From Leifsonia sp. Leaf264 (GTDB lineage: Bacteria > Actinomycetota > Actinomycetes > Actinomycetales > Microbacteriaceae): DNA of 64,000 bases. The stretch covers positions 531,476-595,475 of the forward strand of contig NZ_LMMR01000007.1 of the NCBI RefSeq assembly GCF_001422325.1, read 5' to 3'. The stretch's first letter is position 1. Every line of letters starts with the position of its first letter. Positions 23,980 through 32,321 of the stretch are shown one piece after another. The position numbers and the translations under genes are program-made. The notes under the pieces were generated by a model. That model was not told the origin of the DNA and did not search any database. It worked only from the letters and a program-made list of their open reading frames with translations.

Positions 23980-25434
23980 ATGTCTTCGTCCACCTCTCGT
24001 CGCTGGTGGGTGCTCGTCACCCTCGCGCTCACGCAGCTCATCGTCGTGCTCGACGGCACCATCGTGAACATGGCGCTGCCGCAGGCGCAGCAGGAGCTCG
24101 GGCTGACCGACTCCGAACGCCAGTGGGTCGTCACCGGTTACGCTCTCGCCTTCGGTACGCTGCTGCTGCTCGGTGGCCGCATCGCCGACTACTGGGGCCG
24201 CAAGCGCACCTACCTCGTCGGCATGGTCGGTTTCGGCATCGCCTCCGTCATCGGCGGCATCGCCCAGAACGGCACGGAGCTCATCCTGGCCCGAGGCCTG
24301 CAGGGCGTGTTCGCCGCCCTCATGGCTCCGGCGGCGCTGGCGCTGCTCACAGTGACCTTCCCGACCGGCCGCGACCGCAACAGGGCGTTCGCCGTCTTCG
24401 GTGCCGTCGCCGGTGCCGGTGCCGGCATCGGGATGCTGCTCGGCGGCCTGCTGACCGAGGTCGCCGACTGGCGCTGGTGCCTGCTCGTGAACGTGCCGGT
24501 GGTCATCGTCGCCTTCATCGCCGGCGCCATCCTCGTGACCGAGAGCCGCGCCGAAGGCGAGAACCGCTACGACATCCCCGGTGTCATCACGGTGACCCTC
24601 GGCCTCGGCTCGCTCGTCTACGGCTTCACCCTCGCCGAGGAGAGCTGGACGTCGGTCGGCACGGTCGGCTTCATCGCGGCCGGCGTCGTGCTGCTCGTGG
24701 CCTTCGTCTGGATCGAGTCGCGCGTCGGTCAGCCCCTGCTGCCGCTGCGCATAGTGCTCGACAAGGTGCGGGGTGGCGCCTTCCTGCTGCAGGCCATCGC
24801 GGGCAGCGTGATGATCGGTGCGATGGTGTTCCTCACCTTCCACCTGCAGATCGTGCTCGGCCTCTCACCGCTCGTGGCCGGTTTCGCCACGCTCCCGCTT
24901 CCTGTCGTCATCTCGCTGTGCGCGCCGCTCGCGACCAAGGTGCTCTCGACCTGGGGCCCGCGCCCGCTGATGATCGGCGGCACGCTGGTCGCTGCTGCCG
25001 GACTCGGCTACCTGAGCCTCATCACCGTCGACGGCAGCTACGCCGTGCAGGTGCTGCCCGCGCTCGTGCTGCTCGGCATCGGCATGGCGATGCTGTTCAT
25101 CCCGATGCAGAATCTGGCTCTCGCCGGTGTCGCCCCGCACGATGCCGGGGCCGCGAGCGCCACGGCGAACGCCGCGATGCAGATCGGCGGATCGATCGGC
25201 CTCTCGATCTTCGCGACCGCCTACGCCGCCGCCGTGCGCGACGCGTCGGTGCCCGGCTCGATGGACGCCCTCGTCGACGGGTACTCGGTCGCGTTCCTGT
25301 GCTCGGCGATCGCCATGCTCGTGGGCACGGTGATCGCGATCGCGCTCATCCGTCGGCCGAAGGAGCCGGCGGTGACGGATGCTGCCGAGGTCAGCGACGA
25401 GGCCCCGACGGGCTCGGTGCCGGTCACGGCCTGA
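23980..25434 (+). CDS. Major facilitator superfamily drug exporter, DHA2 (14-TMS, EmrB/QacA) family
   Basis: A 484-residue membrane protein with 14 predicted helices. Helix 1 contains QLIVVLDGTIVNMALPQAQQELG in two parts (the DHA2 motif D1, LDxTIVNxALP). The loop between helices 2 and 3 has GGRIADYWGRKR (motif A), and helix 5 has GAGAGIGMLLGG (motif C of antiporters). It should exchange protons for a hydrophobic drug or metabolite. No regulator is adjacent on the same strand; a CGTGATCACG palindrome sits ~35 bases before the ATG. The last ~25 residues are an acidic cytoplasmic tail. Confidence 0.9.
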   Translation: MSSSTSRRWWVLVTLALTQLIVVLDGTIVNMALPQAQQELGLTDSERQWVVTGYALAFGTLLLLGGRIADYWGRKRTYLVGMVGFGIASVIGGIAQNGTELILARGLQGVFAALMAPAALALLTVTFPTGRDRNRAFAVFGAVAGAGAGIGMLLGGLLTEVADWRWCLLVNVPVVIVAFIAGAILVTESRAEGENRYDIPGVITVTLGLGSLVYGFTLAEESWTSVGTVGFIAAGVVLLVAFVWIESRVGQPLLPLRIVLDKVRGGAFLLQAIAGSVMIGAMVFLTFHLQIVLGLSPLVAGFATLPLPVVISLCAPLATKVLSTWGPRPLMIGGTLVAAAGLGYLSLITVDGSYAVQVLPALVLLGIGMAMLFIPMQNLALAGVAPHDAGAASATANAAMQIGGSIGLSIFATAYAAAVRDASVPGSMDALVDGYSVAFLCSAIAMLVGTVIAIALIRRPKEPAVTDAAEVSDEAPTGSVPVTA

Positions 25435-25483
25435 GCCCGCCAGCGGGGATTCAGGGAGCGAGCGGCCCCCGGCCAGCGGGGTT

Positions 25484-26233
25484 TCAGCGATCGGGGACTG
25501 AACGGATGCGGTCCCTGCTGCTCGGGACCGCATCCGTCACCCGCTGCCAGCTCTCCCCGTGCTGCACCTCGTAGGCGCTGAAGGCGCAGGGGATGCCGTG
25601 CGCCTGGAGCAGGTCGGCCGAGTCCATCAGCTGGAAGTGCAGGTGCGGCGAGGTGGAGTTGCCCGTGTGGCCGACTCGGCCGAGCAGCTCTCCGGTGCGC
25701 ACGCGCTGGCCGGCGGAGACGCTCACGCTGCCCGGTTGCAGGTGGGCGAACCCGGCGAAGACGTCGCGGGCGGCATCCGTCGATCCTGCCCCGCGTGGAC
25801 TCGCATCGAGCTTCAGCAGCACGTGGTTTCCCATGATGGCGCCGAGCCTGGCTGGGGTGAACGTGAGGCCGTTCCACGTCATGCGCGTGAACTCGCGCAC
25901 GGGGTGGATCCACTCGCGCTCGGCCATGCCGTCCACCGCTCGCACGACGACGCCGTCGCAGGGTGCGTGTACCGGCGCTCCCCACGCGTAGCAGTCGCGC
26001 GCCCGCACTCCGACGAGGTTGCCGCGCAGGCCGCCCGCCGGGCTGACGTGCCCGCCCGGCCGCCCGTCGACCTGGAGGAAGTCATAGGCGTAGGTCTGCC
26101 CGAGCACATCGACGCCGTGGCTCGGCACGCGGGTGGCCGGCGTCGTGACCGCGAGCCACCCCTCGCCGCGCAGCGGGAAGTCCACGACGACGGGGTCGTC
26201 GAGGGAGTACTGCGCGTGACCGGCGGCACCCAT
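25484..26233 (-). CDS. M23 family metallopeptidase-like protein without signal peptide
   Basis: A 249-residue protein with the M23/LytM zinc site: HGVD at residues 39-42 and a C-terminal PHLHF motif near residue 205 within GHTGNSTSPHLHFQL. Between them are HAPCDGVVV and RVRTGELLGRVGH, both typical of the barwin-like beta fold. The family cuts peptidoglycan peptide bridges outside the cell. Here no signal peptide or membrane helix is found at the N-terminus, so location is uncertain. Its start lies ten bases after the stop of the LigD-type gene on the same strand, so the two are probably co-transcribed. Confidence 0.75.
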   Translation of the reverse strand: MGAAGHAQYSLDDPVVVDFPLRGEGWLAVTTPATRVPSHGVDVLGQTYAYDFLQVDGRPGGHVSPAGGLRGNLVGVRARDCYAWGAPVHAPCDGVVVRAVDGMAEREWIHPVREFTRMTWNGLTFTPARLGAIMGNHVLLKLDASPRGAGSTDAARDVFAGFAHLQPGSVSVSAGQRVRTGELLGRVGHTGNSTSPHLHFQLMDSADLLQAHGIPCAFSAYEVQHGESWQRVTDAVPSSRDRIRSVPDR

Positions 26234-26243
26234 GGGCTCGACG

Positions 26244-27479
26244 TCAGCCGCGCCCCGCCCACGGGTCGTAGTCGACCTCGAGTGCTGCCTGCTCCGGGCG
26301 CATCGCCTCGGGAACGTGCTGGAGGTTCACGCGGATGCGGTACCAGAGCGAGCTCGATCCGCGCATGCCGTCGACGAGCTCATCGGCGGGCTCGAGATGG
26401 GAGACGACCTCCGGATGCCGCGACTTCCACGCCTCGAGACCGGCGAGAGCCTCCTCCCTGGTCTTCGCCCGGGCGATCTCGATCAGCGGCATCGATGACT
26501 GTCGACGGCCAGAGCCGTCGGGCCCGGGTTTCGCGGATGCCGGAGCCTTCTCGGCCGGACCGAGCTTCTCGGCCAGTGCCAGCAGGCCGTCGAGGCTGCC
26601 CGCAGCGTCGTCGATGCCGGCCGCGACGTCACCGCGCTCGGCGAACCGCGTGAGCATGGTCGAGACCGTGAACTCCTCGGGCCGTCGATCACGCACCTCG
26701 TCCCAGGTGAGCGGGGTCGAGACGCGAGCGTCGGGCAGGGCGCGGATCGAGTACGCCGACGCGACGGTGCGGTCCTTCGCGTTCTGGTTGAAGTCGACGA
26801 ACACACTCGCTCCCCGCTCCTCCTTCCACCAGTGGGCACTGGCCAGTCCCGGAGCCCGGTTCTCCACCTCGCGGGCGAGGGTCTCGGCGGCGAGACGCAC
26901 CTCGCGGTAGGTCCAGCTCGGCTCGATCCGCACATTGATGTGCAGGCCGCGCGATCCGCTGGTCTTCGGCCAGCCGACCAGTCCGCAGTCCGCCAGCACG
27001 TCGCGGGCGACGAAGGCGACGTCGACGATCTGCGCCCAGTCGACTCCGGGCATCGGGTCGAGGTCGATGCGCAGTTCGTCGGGGTGATCGAGATCCCACG
27101 CGCGCACCGGATGCGGGTTCAGATCGATGCAGCCCAGGTTGATCACCCACGCCAGGGAGGCTGCATCCGTCACCACGACCTCCTCGGCTGACGTGCCGGA
27201 GGCGTAGTGCAGGGTGGCGGTATCGATCCAGGGCGGCCTCGACTCGGGGGCCCGCTTCTGGAAGAACGCCTCCTTGTCGATGCCCTTCACGAAGCGCTTG
27301 AGCACCATGGGACGGTCGGCCGCCCCGCGCAGCGCACCGTCGGCGACGGCGAGGTAGTACTGCACGAGGTCGAGCTTGGTGAGCCCCGGATCGGGGAAGA
27401 CGACCTTGTCGGGATGGCTGACGCGCACCTCCCGACCCTCGATGTCGAGGGTGGTCGCGTCGTCCTTGGCCGCGCTCAT
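26244..27479 (-). CDS. LigD-type polymerase/primase domain protein (PolDom), stand-alone
   Basis: A 411-residue protein. Residues ~15-290 are the archaeo-eukaryotic primase-like polymerase domain of LigD: SHPDKVVFPDPGLTKLDLVQYYL, the metal-binding LRIDLDPMPG near residue 135, SGSRGLHINVRIE near 170 and RTVASAYSIRALPDARVSTPLTW. The ~120-residue tail is specific to a subgroup. PolDoms add ribonucleotides at broken DNA ends in non-homologous end joining. No ligase or nuclease domain is fused, and no ku gene is adjacent. The first ATG after a TAGCAT box was taken as start; a frame to 27545 is open but has no ribosome site. Confidence 0.8.
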   Translation of the reverse strand: MSAAKDDATTLDIEGREVRVSHPDKVVFPDPGLTKLDLVQYYLAVADGALRGAADRPMVLKRFVKGIDKEAFFQKRAPESRPPWIDTATLHYASGTSAEEVVVTDAASLAWVINLGCIDLNPHPVRAWDLDHPDELRIDLDPMPGVDWAQIVDVAFVARDVLADCGLVGWPKTSGSRGLHINVRIEPSWTYREVRLAAETLAREVENRAPGLASAHWWKEERGASVFVDFNQNAKDRTVASAYSIRALPDARVSTPLTWDEVRDRRPEEFTVSTMLTRFAERGDVAAGIDDAAGSLDGLLALAEKLGPAEKAPASAKPGPDGSGRRQSSMPLIEIARAKTREEALAGLEAWKSRHPEVVSHLEPADELVDGMRGSSSLWYRIRVNLQHVPEAMRPEQAALEVDYDPWAGRG

Positions 27480-27486
27480 GCTGGCG

Positions 27487-27492
27487 ATGCTA
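27487..27492 (-). promoter_or_regulatory. -10 box of a leaderless gene
   Basis: Minus-strand TAGCAT, seven bases, then the ATG at 27479 of the LigD-type gene. No ribosome site. Confidence 0.45.
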
Positions 27493-27550
27493 CGCGCGCG
27501 TTCCGACCGGCGCGAGGAATCTCCGCGATGGTGAGCCGGTTGCAACCGTC

Positions 27551-28582
27551 ATGAGAGCAATCGCATACACCTCGACAGGCGACTCGTCAGTGCTCGGGGC
27601 GACAGAGCGCGAGATCACCGAGCCGGGGCCGGGGGAGATCAGGGTGCGCGTCGTGGTCTCGGGCGTGAACCCCACCGACTGGAAGTCACGTCGCGGTTCC
27701 AATGCGGCGCCGAGCGGCGTCGAGAGCGTTCCGAACCAGGACGGAGCCGGCATCGTCGACGCGGTCGGCCCCGACGTCACGCAGTTCGCGGTCGGTGATC
27801 GCGTGTGGCTGGCGATCTCGGCATGGCAGCGGCCGGCATCCGGAACCGCACAGGACTACACGATCACCCTGGCATCCCGGGCATTCCCGCTGCCGGATGG
27901 CGTGAGCTTCGACGAGGGCGCGAACTTCGGCGTCCCGGCGGTGACGGCCCATCGCGCGCTGACGGTGGCCGAGGACGGGCCCGCGCAGCTCGCACCCGGC
28001 GCTCTGGACGGACGCATCGTGCTCGTCGCCGGGGGAGCCGGAGCAGTCGGGCACGCGGCCATCCAGCTCGCGCGCTGGGCGGGGGCGACCGTGATCACGA
28101 CTGTGAGCGGAGCGGACAAGGCGGCGCTCGCCGCGGCCGCCGGAGCGCAGCACGTCGTGAACTATCGCGACCCCGATGCCGAGCAGCAGATTCGCGCGCT
28201 GGCTCCAGACGGGGTCGACCTTGTGGTGGAGGTTGCCGCCGGAGCCAACGCCGCGCTCGATCAGGCCGTGACCCACCCGCGGTCCACCATCGCCAGCTAT
28301 GGGAACGACGGCGGCGTGCCTCTGACGATCGATTTCGGTCGGGCGATCTCACTCAACCTGCGCTACCAGTTCGTGTTGATCTACACGATGGGCACCGCGG
28401 CCTGGACCGCAGCGGGTGCGGCCGTGACAGCAGCTGCGGCTGATGGGGCTCTGGGCCTCGGCGACGAGACAGGGCTGCCGGTGCACCGCTATCCGCTCGA
28501 GCAGACGGCCGCCGCCCACGACGCCGTTGAGGGCGGCGTGGTCGGGAAGGTGCTGATCGAGGTGGCGCCGGAGCTCGCCTGA
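27551..28582 (+). CDS. NADPH:quinone reductase-like medium-chain dehydrogenase (zinc-free)
   Basis: A 343-residue medium-chain dehydrogenase. The N-terminal GroES-like domain includes VSGVNPTDWKSRRG and VPNQDGAGIVDAVG; the Rossmann domain starts at VLVAGGAGAVGHAAIQLARWAGATVI near residue 158 (the AxGxVG nucleotide loop). The zinc ligands of alcohol dehydrogenases are missing, as in quinone oxidoreductases and crotonyl-type reductases. It uses NADPH to reduce quinones or enones. It converges with a TetR gene 13 bases downstream. Confidence 0.85.
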   Translation: MRAIAYTSTGDSSVLGATEREITEPGPGEIRVRVVVSGVNPTDWKSRRGSNAAPSGVESVPNQDGAGIVDAVGPDVTQFAVGDRVWLAISAWQRPASGTAQDYTITLASRAFPLPDGVSFDEGANFGVPAVTAHRALTVAEDGPAQLAPGALDGRIVLVAGGAGAVGHAAIQLARWAGATVITTVSGADKAALAAAAGAQHVVNYRDPDAEQQIRALAPDGVDLVVEVAAGANAALDQAVTHPRSTIASYGNDGGVPLTIDFGRAISLNLRYQFVLIYTMGTAAWTAAGAAVTAAAADGALGLGDETGLPVHRYPLEQTAAAHDAVEGGVVGKVLIEVAPELA

Positions 28583-28595
28583 CGGTGGCTCCGGG

Positions 28596-29150
28596 CTAGG
28601 CCGTGAGTGTTCGCAACTCGGCGAGCACGGCGTCGGTGCAGTCGGTGAAGTCGGGGGCCGCGGCATCGGCCACCCAACGTTCGAAGGCGAGCTTGAAGAC
28701 TGTCATGGCGGCCTCGGCGGCGACGGCGGCCGGGGCAGCCGCCACGCCCCGAGCGCGCAGCGCCTCGGCGACGGCAGCGGTGAGGGTCGCGAGCTTCAGC
28801 AGCTCGCGCTCCTGGAGGCTGGGATTGCCGGCGATGGCAGCCGCACGCTTCACGGAGAAGTCCCGGATGAAGTTGGATCCGCCGGCCGCGAGGGCGCCGC
28901 ACGCGACGTCGAGCGGTGACAGCTCGGCGGATGCCGCCGCGATGGACTCGACGACGGCCGTCTGCAGGTCGTTCGTGCCGGCGAACAGCACCTCGCGCTT
29001 GTCGGCGAAGTGGCGATAGAACGTGCGCTCGGTGACGCCGGCACGGTCGGCGATGTCGGCCACGGTCGTCTGCTCGAAGCCGCGCTCGGCGAACAGCTCG
29101 AGGGCGGCCCCCTGCATGCGCCCGCGGGCATCCGCGATCCAACGTCCCAT
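28596..29150 (-). CDS. TetR-family regulator
   Basis: A 184-residue protein. The N-terminal helix-turn-helix reads [28 protein letters not shown] (residues ~28-55); the rest is an all-helical ligand domain. It is divergent from an NAD-dependent epimerase-like gene, and the 115-base gap contains two copies of a TGATG(A/T)CAG dyad, so it very likely represses both. The ATG lies seven bases after TAGACT and has no ribosome site, so translation is probably leaderless. Confidence 0.85.
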   Translation of the reverse strand: MGRWIADARGRMQGAALELFAERGFEQTTVADIADRAGVTERTFYRHFADKREVLFAGTNDLQTAVVESIAAASAELSPLDVACGALAAGGSNFIRDFSVKRAAAIAGNPSLQERELLKLATLTAAVAEALRARGVAAAPAAVAAEAAMTVFKLAFERWVADAAAPDFTDCTDAVLAELRTLTA

Positions 29151-29157
29151 GTGGAAC

Positions 29158-29163
29158 AGTCTA
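29158..29163 (-). promoter_or_regulatory. -10 box of the TetR gene (leaderless)
   Basis: Minus-strand TAGACT, seven bases, then the ATG at 29150. It directly adjoins the first operator copy. Confidence 0.5.
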
Positions 29164-29164
29164 G

Positions 29165-29185
29165 TGATGACAGATACTGACATCA
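29165..29185. promoter_or_regulatory. TetR operator copy 1
   Basis: Inverted repeat TGATGACAG-N3-CTGACATCA, nine of nine positions paired except one. It abuts the -10 box of the TetR gene, so bound repressor would block that promoter. Confidence 0.6.
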
Positions 29186-29198
29186 GGTGTATCGTCAG

Positions 29199-29219
29199 TC
29201 ATGACAGGAACTGACATCA
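29199..29219. promoter_or_regulatory. TetR operator copy 2
   Basis: Second copy of the same dyad, sharing ATGACAG-N2-ACTGACATCA with copy 1 and spaced 34 bases from it, on the side of the epimerase-like gene. Confidence 0.6.
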
Positions 29220-29265
29220 CTTGCCCGCGGACTCCCTCCGAGCTGCCGGGCCCGAAGGAGACATC

Positions 29266-30177
29266 ATGCGCGTATTCGTCACCGGAGCATCAGGCTGGAT
29301 CGGCTCGGCCACCATTCCCGAGGTGCTGGCCGCAGGTCACGAGGTGATCGGCCTCGCCAGGTCGGACGACGCAGCCGCTGCAGTACGAGCCGCCGGCGCC
29401 GAGGTTCTGCGCGGCGACCTCGACGACCTCGACATCCTGAGGAGGGGAGCCGCCGAGGCTGATGCCGTCATCCACCTCGGCTTCAAGCACGACTTCTCGG
29501 ACTACGCGGCATCGGGTCGCACCGAGCGAGCTGCCGTCGCGACCATGGCCGACGCGCTCGTGGACTCGGGGCGCGCCTTCCTGTTCGCCTCGGGGCTGGC
29601 GGGTCTCGCACCGGGTCGTACGGCGACGGAGAACGACGCCAACCCGATGGTCGGCCCGGATTCGCCGCGCGGCGGCGCCGAGAACTTCGCCCTCGAGTAC
29701 GTCGATCGCGGGGTGCGCGTTGTTCCCCTGCGCTTCGCCCCGACCGTTCACGGCGAGGGCGACCACGGCTTCACCGCGACCCTGGCGAACATCGCCAGTC
29801 AGAAGGGCGCGGCGGGCTACGTCGCCGACGGCTCGAATCGCTGGGCCGCAGCCAACCGCCTCGACGTCGCACGCATGATCGCGCTGGCGCTCGAGAAGGC
29901 GCCGTCGGGAGCACCGATGCACGGAGCGGGCGAGGAGGGCATCGCCACCCGCGAGATCGCCGAGGCGATCGGTCGCCGACTCGGTGTGCCTGCGGTGTCG
30001 ATCGACCCGGCGGATGCCGCCGAGCACTTCGGGTGGATCGGGATGTTCTTCGGCATGGAGGCGTCGGCCTCGAGCACGATCACTCAGGAGACTCTGGGCT
30101 GGACTCCGACGCATCCGACCCTCATCGAAGACATCGAGGCGGGGTACTACACGCCCGCTCTGGCAGAACGCGGCTAG
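29266..30177 (+). CDS. NAD-dependent epimerase/dehydratase family protein
   Basis: A 303-residue extended SDR. The nucleotide loop is MRVFVTGASGWIGSATI (GxxGxxG at residues 7-13), followed by GLARSDDAA, which ends the NAD-binding strand, and VIHLGFKHD near 72. The usual YxxxK is not obvious in the expected window; the segment reads ENFALEYVDRGVRVVPLRFAPTVHG. Related proteins are annotated as epimerases or atypical reductases acting on sugars or small carbonyls. ATG 29266 has GAAGGAG upstream. Probably controlled by the divergent TetR protein. Confidence 0.8.
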   Translation: MRVFVTGASGWIGSATIPEVLAAGHEVIGLARSDDAAAAVRAAGAEVLRGDLDDLDILRRGAAEADAVIHLGFKHDFSDYAASGRTERAAVATMADALVDSGRAFLFASGLAGLAPGRTATENDANPMVGPDSPRGGAENFALEYVDRGVRVVPLRFAPTVHGEGDHGFTATLANIASQKGAAGYVADGSNRWAAANRLDVARMIALALEKAPSGAPMHGAGEEGIATREIAEAIGRRLGVPAVSIDPADAAEHFGWIGMFFGMEASASSTITQETLGWTPTHPTLIEDIEAGYYTPALAERG

Positions 30178-30191
30178 GTGTCCTCGGCCGG

Positions 30192-30197
30192 TACCGT
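30192..30197 (+). promoter_or_regulatory. -10 box of a leaderless gene
   Basis: TACCGT, six bases, then the ATG at 30204 of the SUMF1-like gene. No ribosome site. Confidence 0.45.
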
Positions 30198-30203
30198 GGA
30201 GCG

Positions 30204-30989
30204 ATGTCAGCGTCCTCGGCAGCACTCCCCGCGCTGATCGACGTCCCCGCTGGCGTGATCGAACTGCGTGATGCGCGTTCCGGATCGGTGCGCACTGTCG
30301 AGCTCACCGCTTTCCAGATCGGACGCACGGCTGTGACGGTGGGCGAGATCAGTGGTGGTGCGGGTGCGGGTGCCGGTGTCGATGCCCGTGTGCCCGCGCA
30401 CCCTGTCACCTGGTTCGGCGCCGTTGCGAGCTGCAATGCGATGACCGATGCCGCAGGCCTGCGCCGCGCCTATCAGATTCGTGATCGCAGCGTCACGTGG
30501 GATGTCAACGCCGACGGATACAGGCTGCCGACTGAGGCGGAGTGGGAGTTCGCGGCTCGAGCAGGTTCGACGGCGCCGAGGTATGGACCGCTCTCCGACG
30601 TCGCGTGGTCGGCCGCGGACGAGGTCGACGGACCGCAGCCCGTTGCTGGCAGGGCTCCGAACGCCTTCGGACTCTTCGACACCCTCGGCAACGTCTGGGA
30701 ATGGTGCTGGGACTATGCCGACACCGCGCGCTATGGCGACTATCGCAGCCTGCGCGGCGGGGGATGGGCCGACCGGGAGTGGAGTCTTCGCGCGTCGGTT
30801 CGCCGGGGCAGTGCTCCGGATGCCGTGCTCGATGACGTCGGCTTCAGGGTCGCTCGCGGTGCGGTCGGTGCGGCCGGCGCGCTCGGTGCCGATGCGGCGC
30901 AGGGCTGGTCGGATCGCGCCGACCGCGAGCGCGCCGCTGTACGCGGCCCGCGCCCGATCGGGTGGACGCCGTTGCGGGTCGACGACTAG
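30204..30989 (+). CDS. SUMF1/formylglycine-generating-enzyme-fold protein lacking the catalytic cysteines
   Basis: A 261-residue protein of the FGE-sulfatase fold: GYRLPTEAEWEFAARAG at residues ~105-121, LGNVWEWCWD at 161-170, RGGGWADREWSLRASVRRG at ~184-202 and DVGFRVAR at 211-218. True formylglycine-generating enzymes carry two cysteines between the last two blocks; here that stretch has none, and the only cysteines are Cys77 and Cys168. The protein is therefore probably a SUMF1-fold relative with another role, such as ligand binding or a different oxidase activity. No sulfatase gene is near. A Gly/Ala run (residues 50-60) interrupts the N-terminal part. Confidence 0.75.
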   Translation: MSASSAALPALIDVPAGVIELRDARSGSVRTVELTAFQIGRTAVTVGEISGGAGAGAGVDARVPAHPVTWFGAVASCNAMTDAAGLRRAYQIRDRSVTWDVNADGYRLPTEAEWEFAARAGSTAPRYGPLSDVAWSAADEVDGPQPVAGRAPNAFGLFDTLGNVWEWCWDYADTARYGDYRSLRGGGWADREWSLRASVRRGSAPDAVLDDVGFRVARGAVGAAGALGADAAQGWSDRADRERAAVRGPRPIGWTPLRVDD

Positions 30990-31011
30990 ACGGGCTGCTG
31001 GAGGTGGCCGC

Positions 31012-32283
31012 TCAGAACGGGGCCGGCCCGGTGGTCACGGAATAGCCAGTGGGCGTGGTGATGGTGACCCGGCCGTCCGGTCGGCGTTCGTAGTCGATGC
31101 GGCTGAGGTTCTTCCTCCTGTTGCCCGTCTCGCAGAGCGGGAAGAGATTGTCGTCGTTCGTGCCGCCGGCGTCACGGGCCCACTCCTCGAGATGATCGAG
31201 GTCGGTGTCATCGACAGGTCGGCTGCACGTCGGGTCGATGCAGTCCTCGAACCTGATGGCCACCCAATCGCGTTGAGCTCTCGTCGGCCGGTACCGGGTG
31301 CGATCGTAGGCGAGCTTCTCGCCGTTCACCGGGTCAGTGACGACCCGTCGGAACGAGGGGGCCACTGCGAAGAGCCTGGCCGCCGACGCGCGATCGATCG
31401 GCCCGTAGCCGCGAAGCTCGATGGGCTCGCTCCCGTGGCCGATCATGCTCAACAGCGGGATCAGCAGGACGGGACGCACCCTCGCGGCGGTCGGCGTGCC
31501 GTCGCCGGCGAGCCATCCCGCGGCAAGGTCGGCGCGGATCTGATCGCGAGTGCGCCAGGCGCTGTCGGCCCTGGTGGTGTTCTTCTGTTCCGCGCGAGCG
31601 GTGGCGTTGAGGCGTGCCACGATGCGGATGGCGTCGGGAGCCGAGACGAGCAGATGGATCCAGGCCATGCCGTCGTCGACGGGTTCCAAGTCCACCCGCC
31701 GTCTGGTGAAGGCGCGAGCATGCAGGGCTTCGGCTGGTTCGGGGAACAGGGTGCCCTTGAGGCGGCGGGCTCGACGCCGGTACATCGCCACGGTCTGGGT
31801 AGCGGCCGTGTCGGCGAGCTCCCGGTCGAAGAGGGCGATCGCGTCATCGTCATCCCAGCCCACGAGGAGGTCGAGGGCGGCGGTGACGTGCCCGATCGTG
31901 GTGATCCCGGCGGTGAACGCAGCCTGCAGCAGCGGCATCCGGTCTTCGAGGGTCTGAGCACGATGGGCGATGTGGCGCACCTGTCCCGTGCTCAGATTCA
32001 GACGCAGTCCAGCGTCGTAGGCGGCCGCGTCTTCGGCGAACTCGAGGACGTCGCGGTGGGTGATGCCTGCGGTGCGGAGGTACACGTGCGGATTCGCCCG
32101 CGCCAGGCGCATCAGTTCCGCCAGCGCCGTCCACATGCGCGCCTGCGCCCGGCTCTCCGCGGTGCGGGCATCCACAGCCTCGTCGAGTCTGTCGACGATC
32201 AGGTCCAGGCCGGTCGCGACAGCGTTGCCCGGAACAACGGGGCGGCCCGACGGAGCCGGCGCGTCGTCGGGCGGCCTCAGCAT
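31012..32283 (-). CDS. DUF222/13E12-family protein with a degenerate HNH domain
   Basis: A 423-residue protein. Residues ~20-290 are the helical DUF222 (13E12 repeat) region, and the HNH-like region is at ~360-400. The first part, DDTDLDHLEEW, is intact, but the closing motif reads NLFPLCETGNRRKN where active relatives have LCRRHHR: both histidines are gone. Such proteins are multi-copy and actinobacteria-specific, and their function is unknown; HNH domains cut DNA. This copy may be inactive. A strong promoter with a dyad lies upstream, and a 14-codon open frame overlaps its start codon. Confidence 0.8.
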   Translation of the reverse strand: MLRPPDDAPAPSGRPVVPGNAVATGLDLIVDRLDEAVDARTAESRAQARMWTALAELMRLARANPHVYLRTAGITHRDVLEFAEDAAAYDAGLRLNLSTGQVRHIAHRAQTLEDRMPLLQAAFTAGITTIGHVTAALDLLVGWDDDDAIALFDRELADTAATQTVAMYRRRARRLKGTLFPEPAEALHARAFTRRRVDLEPVDDGMAWIHLLVSAPDAIRIVARLNATARAEQKNTTRADSAWRTRDQIRADLAAGWLAGDGTPTAARVRPVLLIPLLSMIGHGSEPIELRGYGPIDRASAARLFAVAPSFRRVVTDPVNGEKLAYDRTRYRPTRAQRDWVAIRFEDCIDPTCSRPVDDTDLDHLEEWARDAGGTNDDNLFPLCETGNRRKNLSRIDYERRPDGRVTITTPTGYSVTTGPAPF

Positions 32284-32321
32284 GGCCGCTTGGTTTCGTC
32301 TCGGGTGACGTGCGAGCGCAT
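32277..32321 (-). CDS. Possible 14-residue leader peptide overlapping the DUF222 gene start
   Basis: ATG at 32321 preceded seven bases upstream by CTGGAG, then 14 codons (MRSHVTRDETKRPC) and a TGA that falls inside the ATGCTGA at the start of the DUF222 gene. That gene has no ribosome site of its own, so it may be translated by re-initiation after this short frame. Seen in the sequence; translation is inferred. Confidence 0.3.
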   Translation of the reverse strand: MRSHVTRDETKRPC

